Below are positions 32,969 to 40,961 of a stretch of DNA of 64,000 bases, piece by piece. This DNA comes from Streptomyces sp. NBRC 110028 (GTDB lineage Bacteria; Actinomycetota; Actinomycetes; Streptomycetales; Streptomycetaceae): the NCBI RefSeq assembly GCF_001417735.1, contig NZ_BBUZ01000023.1:657570-721569 (forward strand), given 5' to 3'. Made by a program: the position numbers and the translations under genes. Below the pieces are notes generated by a model. The model saw nothing but the letters and a program-made list of their open reading frames with translations. It searched no databases and was not told the DNA's origin. The number at the start of each line of letters is the position of its first letter. Within the stretch, counting starts at the first letter, position 1.

Positions 32969-34591
32969 ATGGACCTCGTCATCCGCGACGCGCACGTCAT
33001 CGACGGCACCGGCGGTGCCGCCTACCGGGCCGACGTGGCCGTGGACGGCGGCCGGATCGCCGCCGTCGTCCGCGAGGGCGGCGGCGCGCGGCCCAGCGCC
33101 CGCCGCGTCCTGGACGCCGACGGACTCGCCCTCTCCCCCGGCTTCATCGACATGCACGCGCACAGCGACCTCGCGCTGCTCCGCGACCCCGACCACTCGG
33201 CGAAGGCCGCCCAGGGCGTCACCCTCGAAGTCATCGGCCAGGACGGCCTGTCGTACGCCCCCGTCGACGACCGCACGCTCGCCCAGATCCGCACCGCCAT
33301 CACCGGCTGGAACGGCGACGGCTCCGACATCGACTTCACCTGGCGCACCGTCGGCGAGTACCTGGACCGGCTCGACCACGGCTTCGACGGCCGGGGCATC
33401 GCCGTCAACGCCGCGTACCTCATCCCCCAGGGCACCGTCCGCATGCTCGCCCTCGGCTGGGAGGACCGCGACGCGACGCCCGCCGAGATCGCCCGGATGA
33501 AGCAGCTGGTGGCCGAGGGACTCGAACAGGGCGCCGTCGGCCTGTCCTCCGGCCTCACCTACACGCCCGGCATGTACGCCACCGACTCCGAACTCACCGA
33601 ACTGTGCCGGGTCGTCGCGGCGTACGACGGCTACTACTGCCCGCACCACCGCTCCTACGGCGCGGGCGCCCTGCGCGCGTACGAGGAGATGGTGGCCGTC
33701 ACCCGTGAGGCGGGCTGCGCCCTCCACCTCGCCCACGCCACCATGAACTTCGGCGTCAACAAGGGCCGCGCCCCCGAACTCCTCGCCCTCCTCGACACCG
33801 CCCTCGCCGACGGCGCCGACATCACCCTCGACACCTACCCCTACCTCCCCGGCTGCACCACCCTCGTCGCCCAGCTGCCCAGCTGGGCCGCCGAGGGCGG
33901 CCCCGAGGCGATCCTCACGCGGCTGCGCGACGACACGGAGGCCGAGCGCATCCGGCACGTCATGGAGGTGGAGGGGGCGGACGGCTGCCACGGCGTGCCG
34001 ATCGAGTGGGACACGATCGAGATCTCCGGCGTGAGCGACCCCTCCCTGGGCGACTACGTCGGCAAGACGGTCGCCGCGAGCGCCCGCGAACGCGGCGAGG
34101 AGCCGTGGACCACCGCCCGCCGCCTGCTCCTGGAGGACCGTCTCGGCCCCACGATCCTGCAGCACGTGGGCCACGAGGAGAACGTCCAGGCGATCATGAA
34201 GCATCCCGTCCACATGGGCGGCAGCGACGGCATCCTGCACGGCGCGAAGCCCCACCCCCGGGCGTACGGCACCTTCCCCCGGTACCTGGGCCGCTACGTC
34301 CGCGAACTGGGCATCCTCTCCCTGGAGGAATGCGTCGCCCACCTCACCAGCCGCCCCGCCGCCCGCCTCCGCCTCCCCGACCGGGGCGAGGTCCGCGAGG
34401 GCTACCGCGCCGACCTCGTCCTCTTCGACCCGCAGACGGTCGCGGCGGGCTCCACCTTCGACTCCCCCCGCACCCTGCCGATCGGCATCCCCCACGTCCT
34501 CATCGACGGCCGCTTCGTCATCGAGGACGGCCGCCGCACGGACACCCTGGCGGGGCGCGCGGTACGACGTGTCACCGACCGCCGGAGCTGA
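32969..34591 (+). CDS. N-acyl-D-amino-acid deacylase
   Basis: 540-aa amidohydrolase-superfamily enzyme that frees D-amino acids from N-acyl forms. The metal motif MHAHSD gives H63 and H65. A cysteine or lysine bridge region, the YCPHHRSYGAG loop, and the signature GSDGILHGAKPHPRAYG are as in D-aminoacylases. The ATG at 32969 is chosen because AAGGGGACAC precedes it; the GTG at 32948 lies before the ribosome site. With the upstream deaminase it forms a two-gene unit for scavenging D-amino acids, for instance from peptidoglycan or peptide antibiotics. Confidence 0.92.
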   Translation: MDLVIRDAHVIDGTGGAAYRADVAVDGGRIAAVVREGGGARPSARRVLDADGLALSPGFIDMHAHSDLALLRDPDHSAKAAQGVTLEVIGQDGLSYAPVDDRTLAQIRTAITGWNGDGSDIDFTWRTVGEYLDRLDHGFDGRGIAVNAAYLIPQGTVRMLALGWEDRDATPAEIARMKQLVAEGLEQGAVGLSSGLTYTPGMYATDSELTELCRVVAAYDGYYCPHHRSYGAGALRAYEEMVAVTREAGCALHLAHATMNFGVNKGRAPELLALLDTALADGADITLDTYPYLPGCTTLVAQLPSWAAEGGPEAILTRLRDDTEAERIRHVMEVEGADGCHGVPIEWDTIEISGVSDPSLGDYVGKTVAASARERGEEPWTTARRLLLEDRLGPTILQHVGHEENVQAIMKHPVHMGGSDGILHGAKPHPRAYGTFPRYLGRYVRELGILSLEECVAHLTSRPAARLRLPDRGEVREGYRADLVLFDPQTVAAGSTFDSPRTLPIGIPHVLIDGRFVIEDGRRTDTLAGRAVRRVTDRRS

Positions 34592-34797
34592 CGCTTACCG
34601 AGACCCCGATGGGATCGCCCGAGGGGATGAGTCACCGTCACGTCAGGTTTTACTCACGGACGTTGGCTTCCGGAACTATGGCCGCATGGCCTCCATGAAA
34701 CAGTTTGCCCGCCTCATGACTCACGAGTAACCTTTGCCCCTGTGTGCGACAACCCGTCAGTTCGCATACCAAACGGGGAGCAAAAGGGGGAAGTTTC
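34592..34797 (+). other. Intergenic region before the small secreted protein
   Basis: 206 bases with no supported gene. It should hold the promoter of the 34798 gene, but no clear -35/-10 pair or terminator for the deacylase gene stands out. Confidence 0.35.
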
Positions 34798-35247
34798 GTG
34801 CGCATGCGCATATTTCTCGTATCAACCGCGTCGGCCGCGCTGATCGCCGGGGGCCTGACGACCACACCGGCGATGGCCGCGCCTGCCGCGCCGTCCGAGG
34901 TCGGGACGTACATCACCAACGGTGACCGCGTTCATGTCTCCAGCACGCCGCCCAGGACCGCGTCCGCCCACGGCTGGTGGATCAAGGTCAGCGGGGCGGG
35001 CACCAAGGCCAAGGTGACCATCTGGCTGCAGATGAAGAAGGGCAGCGGCCGGTGGCGCTCGGTGGCCAAGGGCCAGAAGACCGTCAAGTCGGGCGGCGGT
35101 AGCTCTCGCCGGGCGAATGTCCGCAAGACCTGCGCGAACGCGCAGAAGCGGCAGTGGCGCAGCCTGATCGACGTGGACATCATTGGCGTCAGCGACTCGC
35201 CGGAGAAGGCGGTCACCAAGGCCGTGACGGTGCGCTGCGGCCTTTGA
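34798..35247 (+). CDS. Small secreted protein of unknown function
   Basis: 149-aa exported protein with a signal peptide ending around TTPAMAAPA. The mature part is about 120 residues, rich in Lys, Arg, Ser and Thr (KKGSGRWRSVAKGQKTVKSGGGSS), very basic, with a Cys in RKTCANAQ and one at the end (VRCGL), probably a disulfide. I do not recognise a family. GTG start at 34798 seven bases after AAGGGGG; the ATG at 34804 is the alternative. The basic Lys-rich sequence suggests contact with teichoic acid or nucleic acid, which is only a guess. Confidence 0.7.
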   Translation: MRMRIFLVSTASAALIAGGLTTTPAMAAPAAPSEVGTYITNGDRVHVSSTPPRTASAHGWWIKVSGAGTKAKVTIWLQMKKGSGRWRSVAKGQKTVKSGGGSSRRANVRKTCANAQKRQWRSLIDVDIIGVSDSPEKAVTKAVTVRCGL

Positions 35248-35264
35248 GCCATCGAGGAGACGAC

Positions 35265-36062
35265 ATGAGGGATGCCGGTCGCGGGGCCGCCAAAGACCCC
35301 ACGCTCATTGTGGGGCTGCACGGGGTCCTGGACCGGCATCCCTGGTTCGAGCGCGCGAGCGCCGCATACGACCTCGACGAGGACGTCTTCAGTCTGGCCA
35401 CCAAGCGGGCCACCGCATACGGCTTCAGCTCGACCCTCCTCGGCCGGGCGGCGGCGGCCAACGCGGAGCTGTGGGAGCACAACGACGCCGGGGGCGACTG
35501 GACCCAGGACGGCCGGGTGCGCGAGCTGGCGTGGCTGCAGGCCCGCCTCCCGGGGCGGGCGCGCGGACGGCGGCTGCCGCTGCTGCCCGTGGTGACCGTC
35601 CTCGCCGACGCGCTGCGCCGCGTCGGCGCCGTTCGCCTGACCGGTCTGCACGCGCTCGTACCGCTTCACGGCACGGCGGATGTCCGCGCCGAACTGGCCA
35701 CCGTGGCCGACTGGTTCGCCCTCGCCGACCCGGACGGCGCGGCCCGGCTCGCGGTGACGGTGTCGGCGCGGCCCTCGGCCGGGCTGTGCGGCCGGGCGGA
35801 CGAGCTGTGCGAGGGGGCGCGGGCGCGGGTGTACGAACGGATGACCGTCGAGACGGCCGACGCCCCCGGCACGGACGCGGGGCTGGCGCGGCCCTTGGCC
35901 GGACAGGTGCAGGCCGAGGGGATGCGGCAGGAGCTGGCCTTCCGGTGCGGGGCCCGCGAGTGGTCCCCGGATGTCGCCGCGTGGACGGCGGAGGTCTTCG
36001 CCGACGTCCTCCGCGACGCCGGTACGGCCGAGCCCGTCCTGATCACCGTCTCCGTCGCCTGA
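35265..36062 (+). CDS. Hypothetical cytoplasmic protein
   Basis: 265-aa protein with no signal peptide and no domain I can name. The N-terminal part (DPTLIVGLHGVLDRHPWFERA) looks like the start of an alpha/beta fold. The rest is Ala/Arg-rich and mostly helical. Start ATG at 35265 behind GAGGAGA, 17 bases after the secreted-protein gene, so the two are probably co-transcribed. Codon use matches the surroundings. Confidence 0.65.
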   Translation: MRDAGRGAAKDPTLIVGLHGVLDRHPWFERASAAYDLDEDVFSLATKRATAYGFSSTLLGRAAAANAELWEHNDAGGDWTQDGRVRELAWLQARLPGRARGRRLPLLPVVTVLADALRRVGAVRLTGLHALVPLHGTADVRAELATVADWFALADPDGAARLAVTVSARPSAGLCGRADELCEGARARVYERMTVETADAPGTDAGLARPLAGQVQAEGMRQELAFRCGAREWSPDVAAWTAEVFADVLRDAGTAEPVLITVSVA

Positions 36063-36213
36063 GCCGGTCGCAGCGGCTCCCCGGCAAGGGACTCACGCCA
36101 AGCGTCCGGGGCGTTAGCCGGGCGTTAGCAGTACGGCGGCGGTTCAACAGCGGCGGCCGACAGGCTCGTTGTCACGAGCCCGCACCACCGCTTCGACAGA
36201 TACGGGGAAGCCC
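36063..36213 (+). other. Intergenic region before the repeat lipoprotein gene
   Basis: 151 bases. Two direct copies of GGCGTTAGC lie 13 bases apart around 36110-36132, a possible regulator site. No other structure is clear. Confidence 0.3.
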
Positions 36214-36801
36214 ATGTCGCACTTTTCCACCCTCCGTGCCCGCAAGGCCGCAGCCGCCGTGGCGATCGCCGTTGCCGCGCTGGGACTCACGGCCTGCCAG
36301 GGCAACGAGAAGGACGCGTCGTCCTCGCAGGACCGCACCTCGGCGAGCGCCGCCCAGTCCCCCGGTTCCTCGGACAAGGCCGATGGCGCCAAAGCCTCGA
36401 AGAGGGTCCCGAACAAGCCCGACATGAAGTGCACCGACCAGATCAACTACGCGGGCGACCCCCGGGACAACGCCACGATCAACAGCATCGGCTCCGACAC
36501 CGGCACCTGCCCGCCCGTGCAGAGCGAGAAGTCCGAGGGCACCCCCAACATCGACGGCGTCAAGTGCACCGACCAGATCAACTACGGCGGTGACCCCCGC
36601 GACAACGCCACCATCAACAGCATCGGCTCCGACACCGGCACCTGCCCGCCCGTCCAGGGCGACCAGACCGAGGGCACCCCCAACATCGACGGCGTCAAGT
36701 GCACCGACCAGATCAACTACGGCGAGGACTCCCGCGACAACGCCACCATCAACAGCATCGGCTCCGACACCGGCACCTGCCCGCCCGTCCAGAAGAAGTG
36801 A
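36214..36801 (+). CDS. Lipoprotein with three 45-residue repeats
   Basis: 195-aa predicted lipoprotein. Signal with lipobox LGLTAC (cysteine at residue 28), then an acidic Ser-rich linker, then three near-identical 45-residue repeats starting at about residues 72, 117 and 162. Each repeat reads KCTDQINY-x-GDPRDNATIN, then SIGSDTGTCPPVQ, and has exactly two cysteines, so each probably forms a small disulfide-closed unit. The family is unknown to me. The start is the ATG at 36214 after GGGGAAG. No obvious partner; it is convergent with the trypsin-NACHT gene. Confidence 0.8.
   Translation: MSHFSTLRARKAAAAVAIAVAALGLTACQGNEKDASSSQDRTSASAAQSPGSSDKADGAKASKRVPNKPDMKCTDQINYAGDPRDNATINSIGSDTGTCPPVQSEKSEGTPNIDGVKCTDQINYGGDPRDNATINSIGSDTGTCPPVQGDQTEGTPNIDGVKCTDQINYGEDSRDNATINSIGSDTGTCPPVQKK
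36427..36795 (+). repeat. Three tandem 135-bp coding repeats
   Basis: Copies start at 36427, 36562 and 36697 and are nearly identical at the DNA level; the third ends early. High identity including third codon positions indicates recent duplication or gene conversion. Confidence 0.9.
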
Positions 36802-36904
36802 GCCCGCGCCACCCAGGCGCCCGTAGCAAGGACACCGTCCTCGACCGCCCCGCGCCGACTACGCCCTGGCCCGAGGCGACGGAAGGTCCCTCACGACCCG
36901 AAGA

Positions 36905-39802
36905 TCAACGCTGGAGCCATTCGAGGAGTTCGTCATGGCGCACCCGGTAGACGGTGCCGGCCGATCTCAGCAGTCCGCGCTCGTCGCACCAGCGCAGGAA
37001 GCCGGCCAGGCGCAGCGGCAGCTTTCCGCGGGTGGCCGCGATCAGGCCGGCGTACTGGCGGATGGTGACCGCGACGAAGCCAGGGCCGGCGGCTACGCCG
37101 CAGGCGAGGGCGGTGGTGACGGCGAGGGGCCAGGAGACCTGTAACCACTCGACGCGCAGCGTCGCGTAGAGCGTGAGGGCCGCTACGACCGCACCGGACA
37201 CGACCCCGGCCATCGCGTCGTTGCGCAGCGGTGAGAGCGGCGTGGGCACGCCGGGCGGGTTCGGGTCCGGCTCTCCGCCGTTGTGGCGCCGGGCGGAGCG
37301 CAGCCCCGCGGGCACCCCCACCGCCAGTCCGATCGCCCCGGCGCCGCATCCGGCGATGAGGCCGATGAAGTCGCCGAGGCGAGCGGCGAGGAATCCGGCC
37401 GCCACCGTCACCCCCAGGGCGGACGGAGTACCGGCGCCCACCAGGTGGCGGCGGTCGATGTCCGCCCGCACCGACAGCGCCAGGCCGAAGCCGAAGACGA
37501 CCGCGAACCCGGCTCCGGCGGTCAGCGCGAAACCCGGCCCGAACAGCGCCGTCAGCGGCAGCATGAGGACGCCGCCGAGGGTGACGCCGAGGGCGATCCG
37601 GCTCCAGCCGAGTCCGCCGCGCAGGCGCCCGAACAGGATGCGGCGGGGCTCGACGTACCGTGCGCGCGCGTTCCAGGCCGACAGGAGCGGAGCGGGAAGC
37701 AGCAGGGCCAGCAGGACCGCGCCCGGCAGCGGCAGCGTGTGGTTCCGGTGGAGGCAGACCGTCAGGAGGAGCAGGGCGGGCAGCCAGCAGGCGAGGGTGA
37801 TCGCCGCGGCGGCGTAGCGGGCGCTGCGGGGCCCGGCGACCGACCACAGGGTGTGGATGGCCAGGCTGTGGGGCGGCGCGGTGGAAGGGCCGCCGTCGGC
37901 CGGGGCCGCGCCGCCGCCGCGCGGGCCGGCGGTGAGCAGCCGCAGCCACCGGGTCACGGCTGGTGCCCGGTACGGCCGGCGCCGGTCCGCCGGGTCCGGC
38001 TCGCACAGGGAGGGGATGAATTCCTCCAGCAGCGCCGCGCGCAGTCTGGCCTGCTCGGGGCCGCCCGAGGCCGGCACCCGGATGAACGAGCGGAGTGTCG
38101 CGGCTCCGGCCTCGGTCCGTAACGCCAGTGAGGCCAGCGTGAGCATCCATGGTGAGGACAGCACCTCTTTGGTGACCGTGCCCGCCGTGAAGAGGTCGTC
38201 CTTCATCCCGGCGAGCCGGGCCCGGTTCGTGGCCCGTTCGACCAGGAACCGCCGCCCGTCGACGGGCTGGACGGTCTCGATGCGCACCGTCGCGCAGTCC
38301 AGCAGACGCTGATCGGCGCGGCTGAGCTCGGTGTACTCATCGGAACGGCAGGTCAGCACCAGCGGTCCGGCGAACCGGTTGAGCTGGGCCAACGCGGTGC
38401 GGGCCCGGTGCCGCCCGCTCCCCGGGAGGTCCATCTCGTCGAGGCCGTCCAGGACCGGCATGATGCGCCCGGATGCCAGCAGGTCCCGTGCCGTCGCGTC
38501 GGAACCGCCCAGGTACTCACTCCCCACCCGGGCGCTGAACCAGTCGGCGAACGTCACGCCGGTGTCCCACTCCGACAGGCCGGCCGGCACGGGCACCGGA
38601 CCGTCGTAGCGCTTGCGGTCGAGCACGCGGTGGACGAGTTCGTAGGCCAGGAGCGTCTTGCCCGAGCCGGGGCCGCCCGTGATGACCATGCGCTTCGGCC
38701 GGAGAGCGGCCAGGTATCGGGCGATGCCGTCGAAGTCTCCGCGCGGCCAGGCCCCGTCGGCGTCCCTGCCGCTCTGCGGCAGGGTGACGAAAGTGACGTT
38801 GATGGCCTTCCTGTCGTTGCCCAGCAGCTGCCAACGGCGCCGGTCCACCTCGCCCCGGACGGTCTCGCCCAGCCGCTGGAGCGCGGCTTCCCGGCCGCCT
38901 GCCACCGGTCGCGGGCCCCGGAGCCGTCCGATGCCCCAGGTGGTCAGCACGCCGGAGAGCGTCGACCCGAGCGGCCATGTGGCGCCCGACGCCGGTGGGG
39001 AGAGCGCCAGGAGCGCCAGGGTCGTCGTCGTGCCCGCCGCGGCGGGCACCAGCAGCTTCCTCATGCGCTGCCACGAGGAGGGCGGGGGCATGGCTATCGG
39101 CGCGAAGTCCGTGTCGTCGTCGGCGTCCGGAGCGGTCCCACCGATGTCTTCGGTGACGAAGTGGACTCCGTAGGCCCGTAAGGTCTGCTCGAATCCGGAC
39201 AGTTCGGCGAGGACGCTGACGGGTACGGCCTCCAGCACCCCGGGGGCGAGGCCCATCTCCCTGGTCACGACCGCGACCAGGTGCGGGCCGCACAGCAGCC
39301 CGGTGCCCGAGCTGCCGCGCCACCCCGAGCGGCCCGGCACGATGCCCACGTCGACGTGCACCGTGGTCATCCGCGACTTCATGCGGTGCAGCGGGTCCAC
39401 ATGGCCGCGTATGGGCATGGTGTCCCGCGCATGGTCGGGGCGTGCGACGGCGTTGGGGAAGCCCAGCCCGAGGCAGGGGACGCGGTCCTGGCCCACGATC
39501 CGCCCGAACCGCACCGGCGGCGTCGCCGGCGGTCGCCAGCCCGGCCCGGTGATCCGCAGCAGCGCGCCGTCCGCCTCCTGCGACGCCGGGGAAGCCTCCG
39601 CTTCCGGCGACCACACCAGTTCGGCGGTCGTCCACACCGTACGGCTCTCGGGATCCAGCCGCCGGACGTCCACAGTGCCGCGCGGCCGGACCCCTTCCAC
39701 CGCGTGGAGCGCGGTGAGCACGACGTCGTCACCGATCAGGTATCCGCTGCCCGACTTCCCGAGCGCCGGATTCCAGATTTCCATGACCCTGGCCTGGTCC
39801 AT
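36905..39802 (-). CDS. Intracellular trypsin-like protease fused to NACHT STAND ATPase and membrane domain
   Basis: 965-aa protein. Residues 1-205 are a trypsin-fold protease without signal peptide: H33 in TALHAV, D78 in EADGALLRI, S165 in RGSSGTG. Residues about 250-290 hold two hydrophobic segments. A NACHT NTPase follows, with Walker A GGPGSGKT at 376-383, Walker B LDGLDEMD at 451-458 and the sensor LTCRSDEY. Residues about 670-910 hold eight or more membrane helices, then a C-terminal winged-helix-like tail (RLAGFLRWCDERGLL). The start at ATG 39802 has only a weak ribosome site; the ATG at 39784 is possible. With the small gene upstream it matches predicted NTP-dependent conflict systems; the ligand sensed is unknown. 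Confidence 0.82.
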   Translation of the reverse strand: MDQARVMEIWNPALGKSGSGYLIGDDVVLTALHAVEGVRPRGTVDVRRLDPESRTVWTTAELVWSPEAEASPASQEADGALLRITGPGWRPPATPPVRFGRIVGQDRVPCLGLGFPNAVARPDHARDTMPIRGHVDPLHRMKSRMTTVHVDVGIVPGRSGWRGSSGTGLLCGPHLVAVVTREMGLAPGVLEAVPVSVLAELSGFEQTLRAYGVHFVTEDIGGTAPDADDDTDFAPIAMPPPSSWQRMRKLLVPAAAGTTTTLALLALSPPASGATWPLGSTLSGVLTTWGIGRLRGPRPVAGGREAALQRLGETVRGEVDRRRWQLLGNDRKAINVTFVTLPQSGRDADGAWPRGDFDGIARYLAALRPKRMVITGGPGSGKTLLAYELVHRVLDRKRYDGPVPVPAGLSEWDTGVTFADWFSARVGSEYLGGSDATARDLLASGRIMPVLDGLDEMDLPGSGRHRARTALAQLNRFAGPLVLTCRSDEYTELSRADQRLLDCATVRIETVQPVDGRRFLVERATNRARLAGMKDDLFTAGTVTKEVLSSPWMLTLASLALRTEAGAATLRSFIRVPASGGPEQARLRAALLEEFIPSLCEPDPADRRRPYRAPAVTRWLRLLTAGPRGGGAAPADGGPSTAPPHSLAIHTLWSVAGPRSARYAAAAITLACWLPALLLLTVCLHRNHTLPLPGAVLLALLLPAPLLSAWNARARYVEPRRILFGRLRGGLGWSRIALGVTLGGVLMLPLTALFGPGFALTAGAGFAVVFGFGLALSVRADIDRRHLVGAGTPSALGVTVAAGFLAARLGDFIGLIAGCGAGAIGLAVGVPAGLRSARRHNGGEPDPNPPGVPTPLSPLRNDAMAGVVSGAVVAALTLYATLRVEWLQVSWPLAVTTALACGVAAGPGFVAVTIRQYAGLIAATRGKLPLRLAGFLRWCDERGLLRSAGTVYRVRHDELLEWLQR

Positions 39803-39854
39803 TCCCCGTCATGTCCCTTCACCTGACGAGCCGTTCCACGCGGATCGTCCGAGG

Positions 39855-40166
39855 TCATTCCGGGCGCCGTGGAGAGTCGGCGGAGATCCTCAGGTCGTTG
39901 TCGTCGCCGTCGACCGGCTGCAGCGTGACCTTGACGCGGTGGGTCCGGCCCACGGCGGCCGTGCCCTGGGCCTCGGCCGTCCAGGGGAGGACGAACACCT
40001 TGGCCCTGGCCCCGCCCTCCTTCCTGACCTCCACGGTGAACTCCAGCTCCACGGGGCCGGTTCTGAATTTCAGGGTCTCTTGCGCGCCCGCCTCCATCGC
40101 GCTCTGCAACTCGGCGCGAACAGCGCTGATGGTTTCCCCGAGTTCGGCCCACGGTTCCTGCGCCAC
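39855..40166 (-). CDS. Trypco2-like partner of the trypsin-NACHT protein
   Basis: 103-aa protein resembling the trypsin-co-occurring (trypco2) family: an N-terminal helix (WAELGETISAVRAELQSAMEA) followed by beta strands with VELEFTVEVRKEGGARAKVFVLPW and THRVKVTLQPV. These small proteins are encoded beside trypsin-domain STAND proteins in many actinobacteria and are thought to be partners of the protease. GTG at 40166 with AGGGGG nine bases upstream; the gene ends 52 bases before the NACHT gene on the same strand. Assignment is from memory of the family pattern. Confidence 0.75.
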   Translation of the reverse strand: MAQEPWAELGETISAVRAELQSAMEAGAQETLKFRTGPVELEFTVEVRKEGGARAKVFVLPWTAEAQGTAAVGRTHRVKVTLQPVDGDDNDLRISADSPRRPE

Positions 40167-40310
40167 ACCGGCACCCCCTGCTGGCTCAGCCTCACGTCCG
40201 GACAGCGCGAACGACCCCGCCGCCCGCCTCGGACCGAACCGTATACGGTCGCGCCGGGCCCGGGGGCGTGGTCCGCCGAACCGGGTCCGGCCCGGTAGCG
40301 GCACCACCGC

Positions 40311-40961
40311 TCAGCCGCCCAGCTCCGCCTCGGCGAAGCGCCACAGGTGCCGTCGCGCGTCCTCGACGCTCAGCGCCGGGACCTGCCGGAGCCGCCGCAG
40401 GGCGAGGCCGTCGGCGAGGGCCGAGAAGCGCAAGGTGAAGTCCGCCGGGTCGGCACAGCGGAAGTCGCCCTCGGCGCAGCCCCGCTCCACCAGCGACCGG
40501 ATCTCGCCGTGCCAGCTCTCGTACCGCTCGGCCTGCCCGCGGGCGAACGTCTGGTCGCGCTCGCCCGCGTTCCAGTAGTCGAACCACATCCGCCAGTGCC
40601 GGTCCGTGTCGTCCGTGAAGAGCGCGTCGATGACCAGCCGCAGCCCCTCCGCGCCGCTGGTGGCGCGGTCGGCGGCCTCGGTGAGGGCGGCGTAGTAGCG
40701 CTCTATGTGCAGGACCATGGCCTCGGAGAGGACTTCCTGCACGCTCCCGAAGTGGTACGTGACGGTGCCGACCGAGACCCCCGCCGCGGCGGCGACCTCG
40801 CGCACCCCGACCCCCGCGGTGCCCCGCTCCGCGATCAGCGGAACGGCGGCCTCCACGATCAGCCGGCGCCGTACCTCGGTCGGCTGCCGGGTGCGGGCCG
40901 AGGCCGCGACGGCGCGGCGCGGGGGGCGGCGGCCGGAAGCCCGATCGGAGGACGACGTCAC
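40311..40961 (-). CDS. TetR-family regulator coupled to the CocE hydrolase gene
   Basis: 216-aa TetR regulator: N-terminal helix-turn-helix (IVEAAVPLIAERGTAGVGVREVAAAAGVSVGTVTYHFGS) and an all-helical ligand domain. The GTG at 40961 overlaps the stop of the upstream hydrolase gene (GTGA) with GAGGAC before it; the ATG at 40991 would overlap much more. Tight coupling suggests it controls the hydrolase and perhaps the nearby transporter operon. Confidence 0.88.
   Translation of the reverse strand: MTSSSDRASGRRPPRRAVAASARTRQPTEVRRRLIVEAAVPLIAERGTAGVGVREVAAAAGVSVGTVTYHFGSVQEVLSEAMVLHIERYYAALTEAADRATSGAEGLRLVIDALFTDDTDRHWRMWFDYWNAGERDQTFARGQAERYESWHGEIRSLVERGCAEGDFRCADPADFTLRFSALADGLALRRLRQVPALSVEDARRHLWRFAEAELGG

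Noticed and set aside
36427..36795. CRISPR-like repeat array
   Set aside because: The 135-bp units are in-frame coding repeats with no unique spacers.
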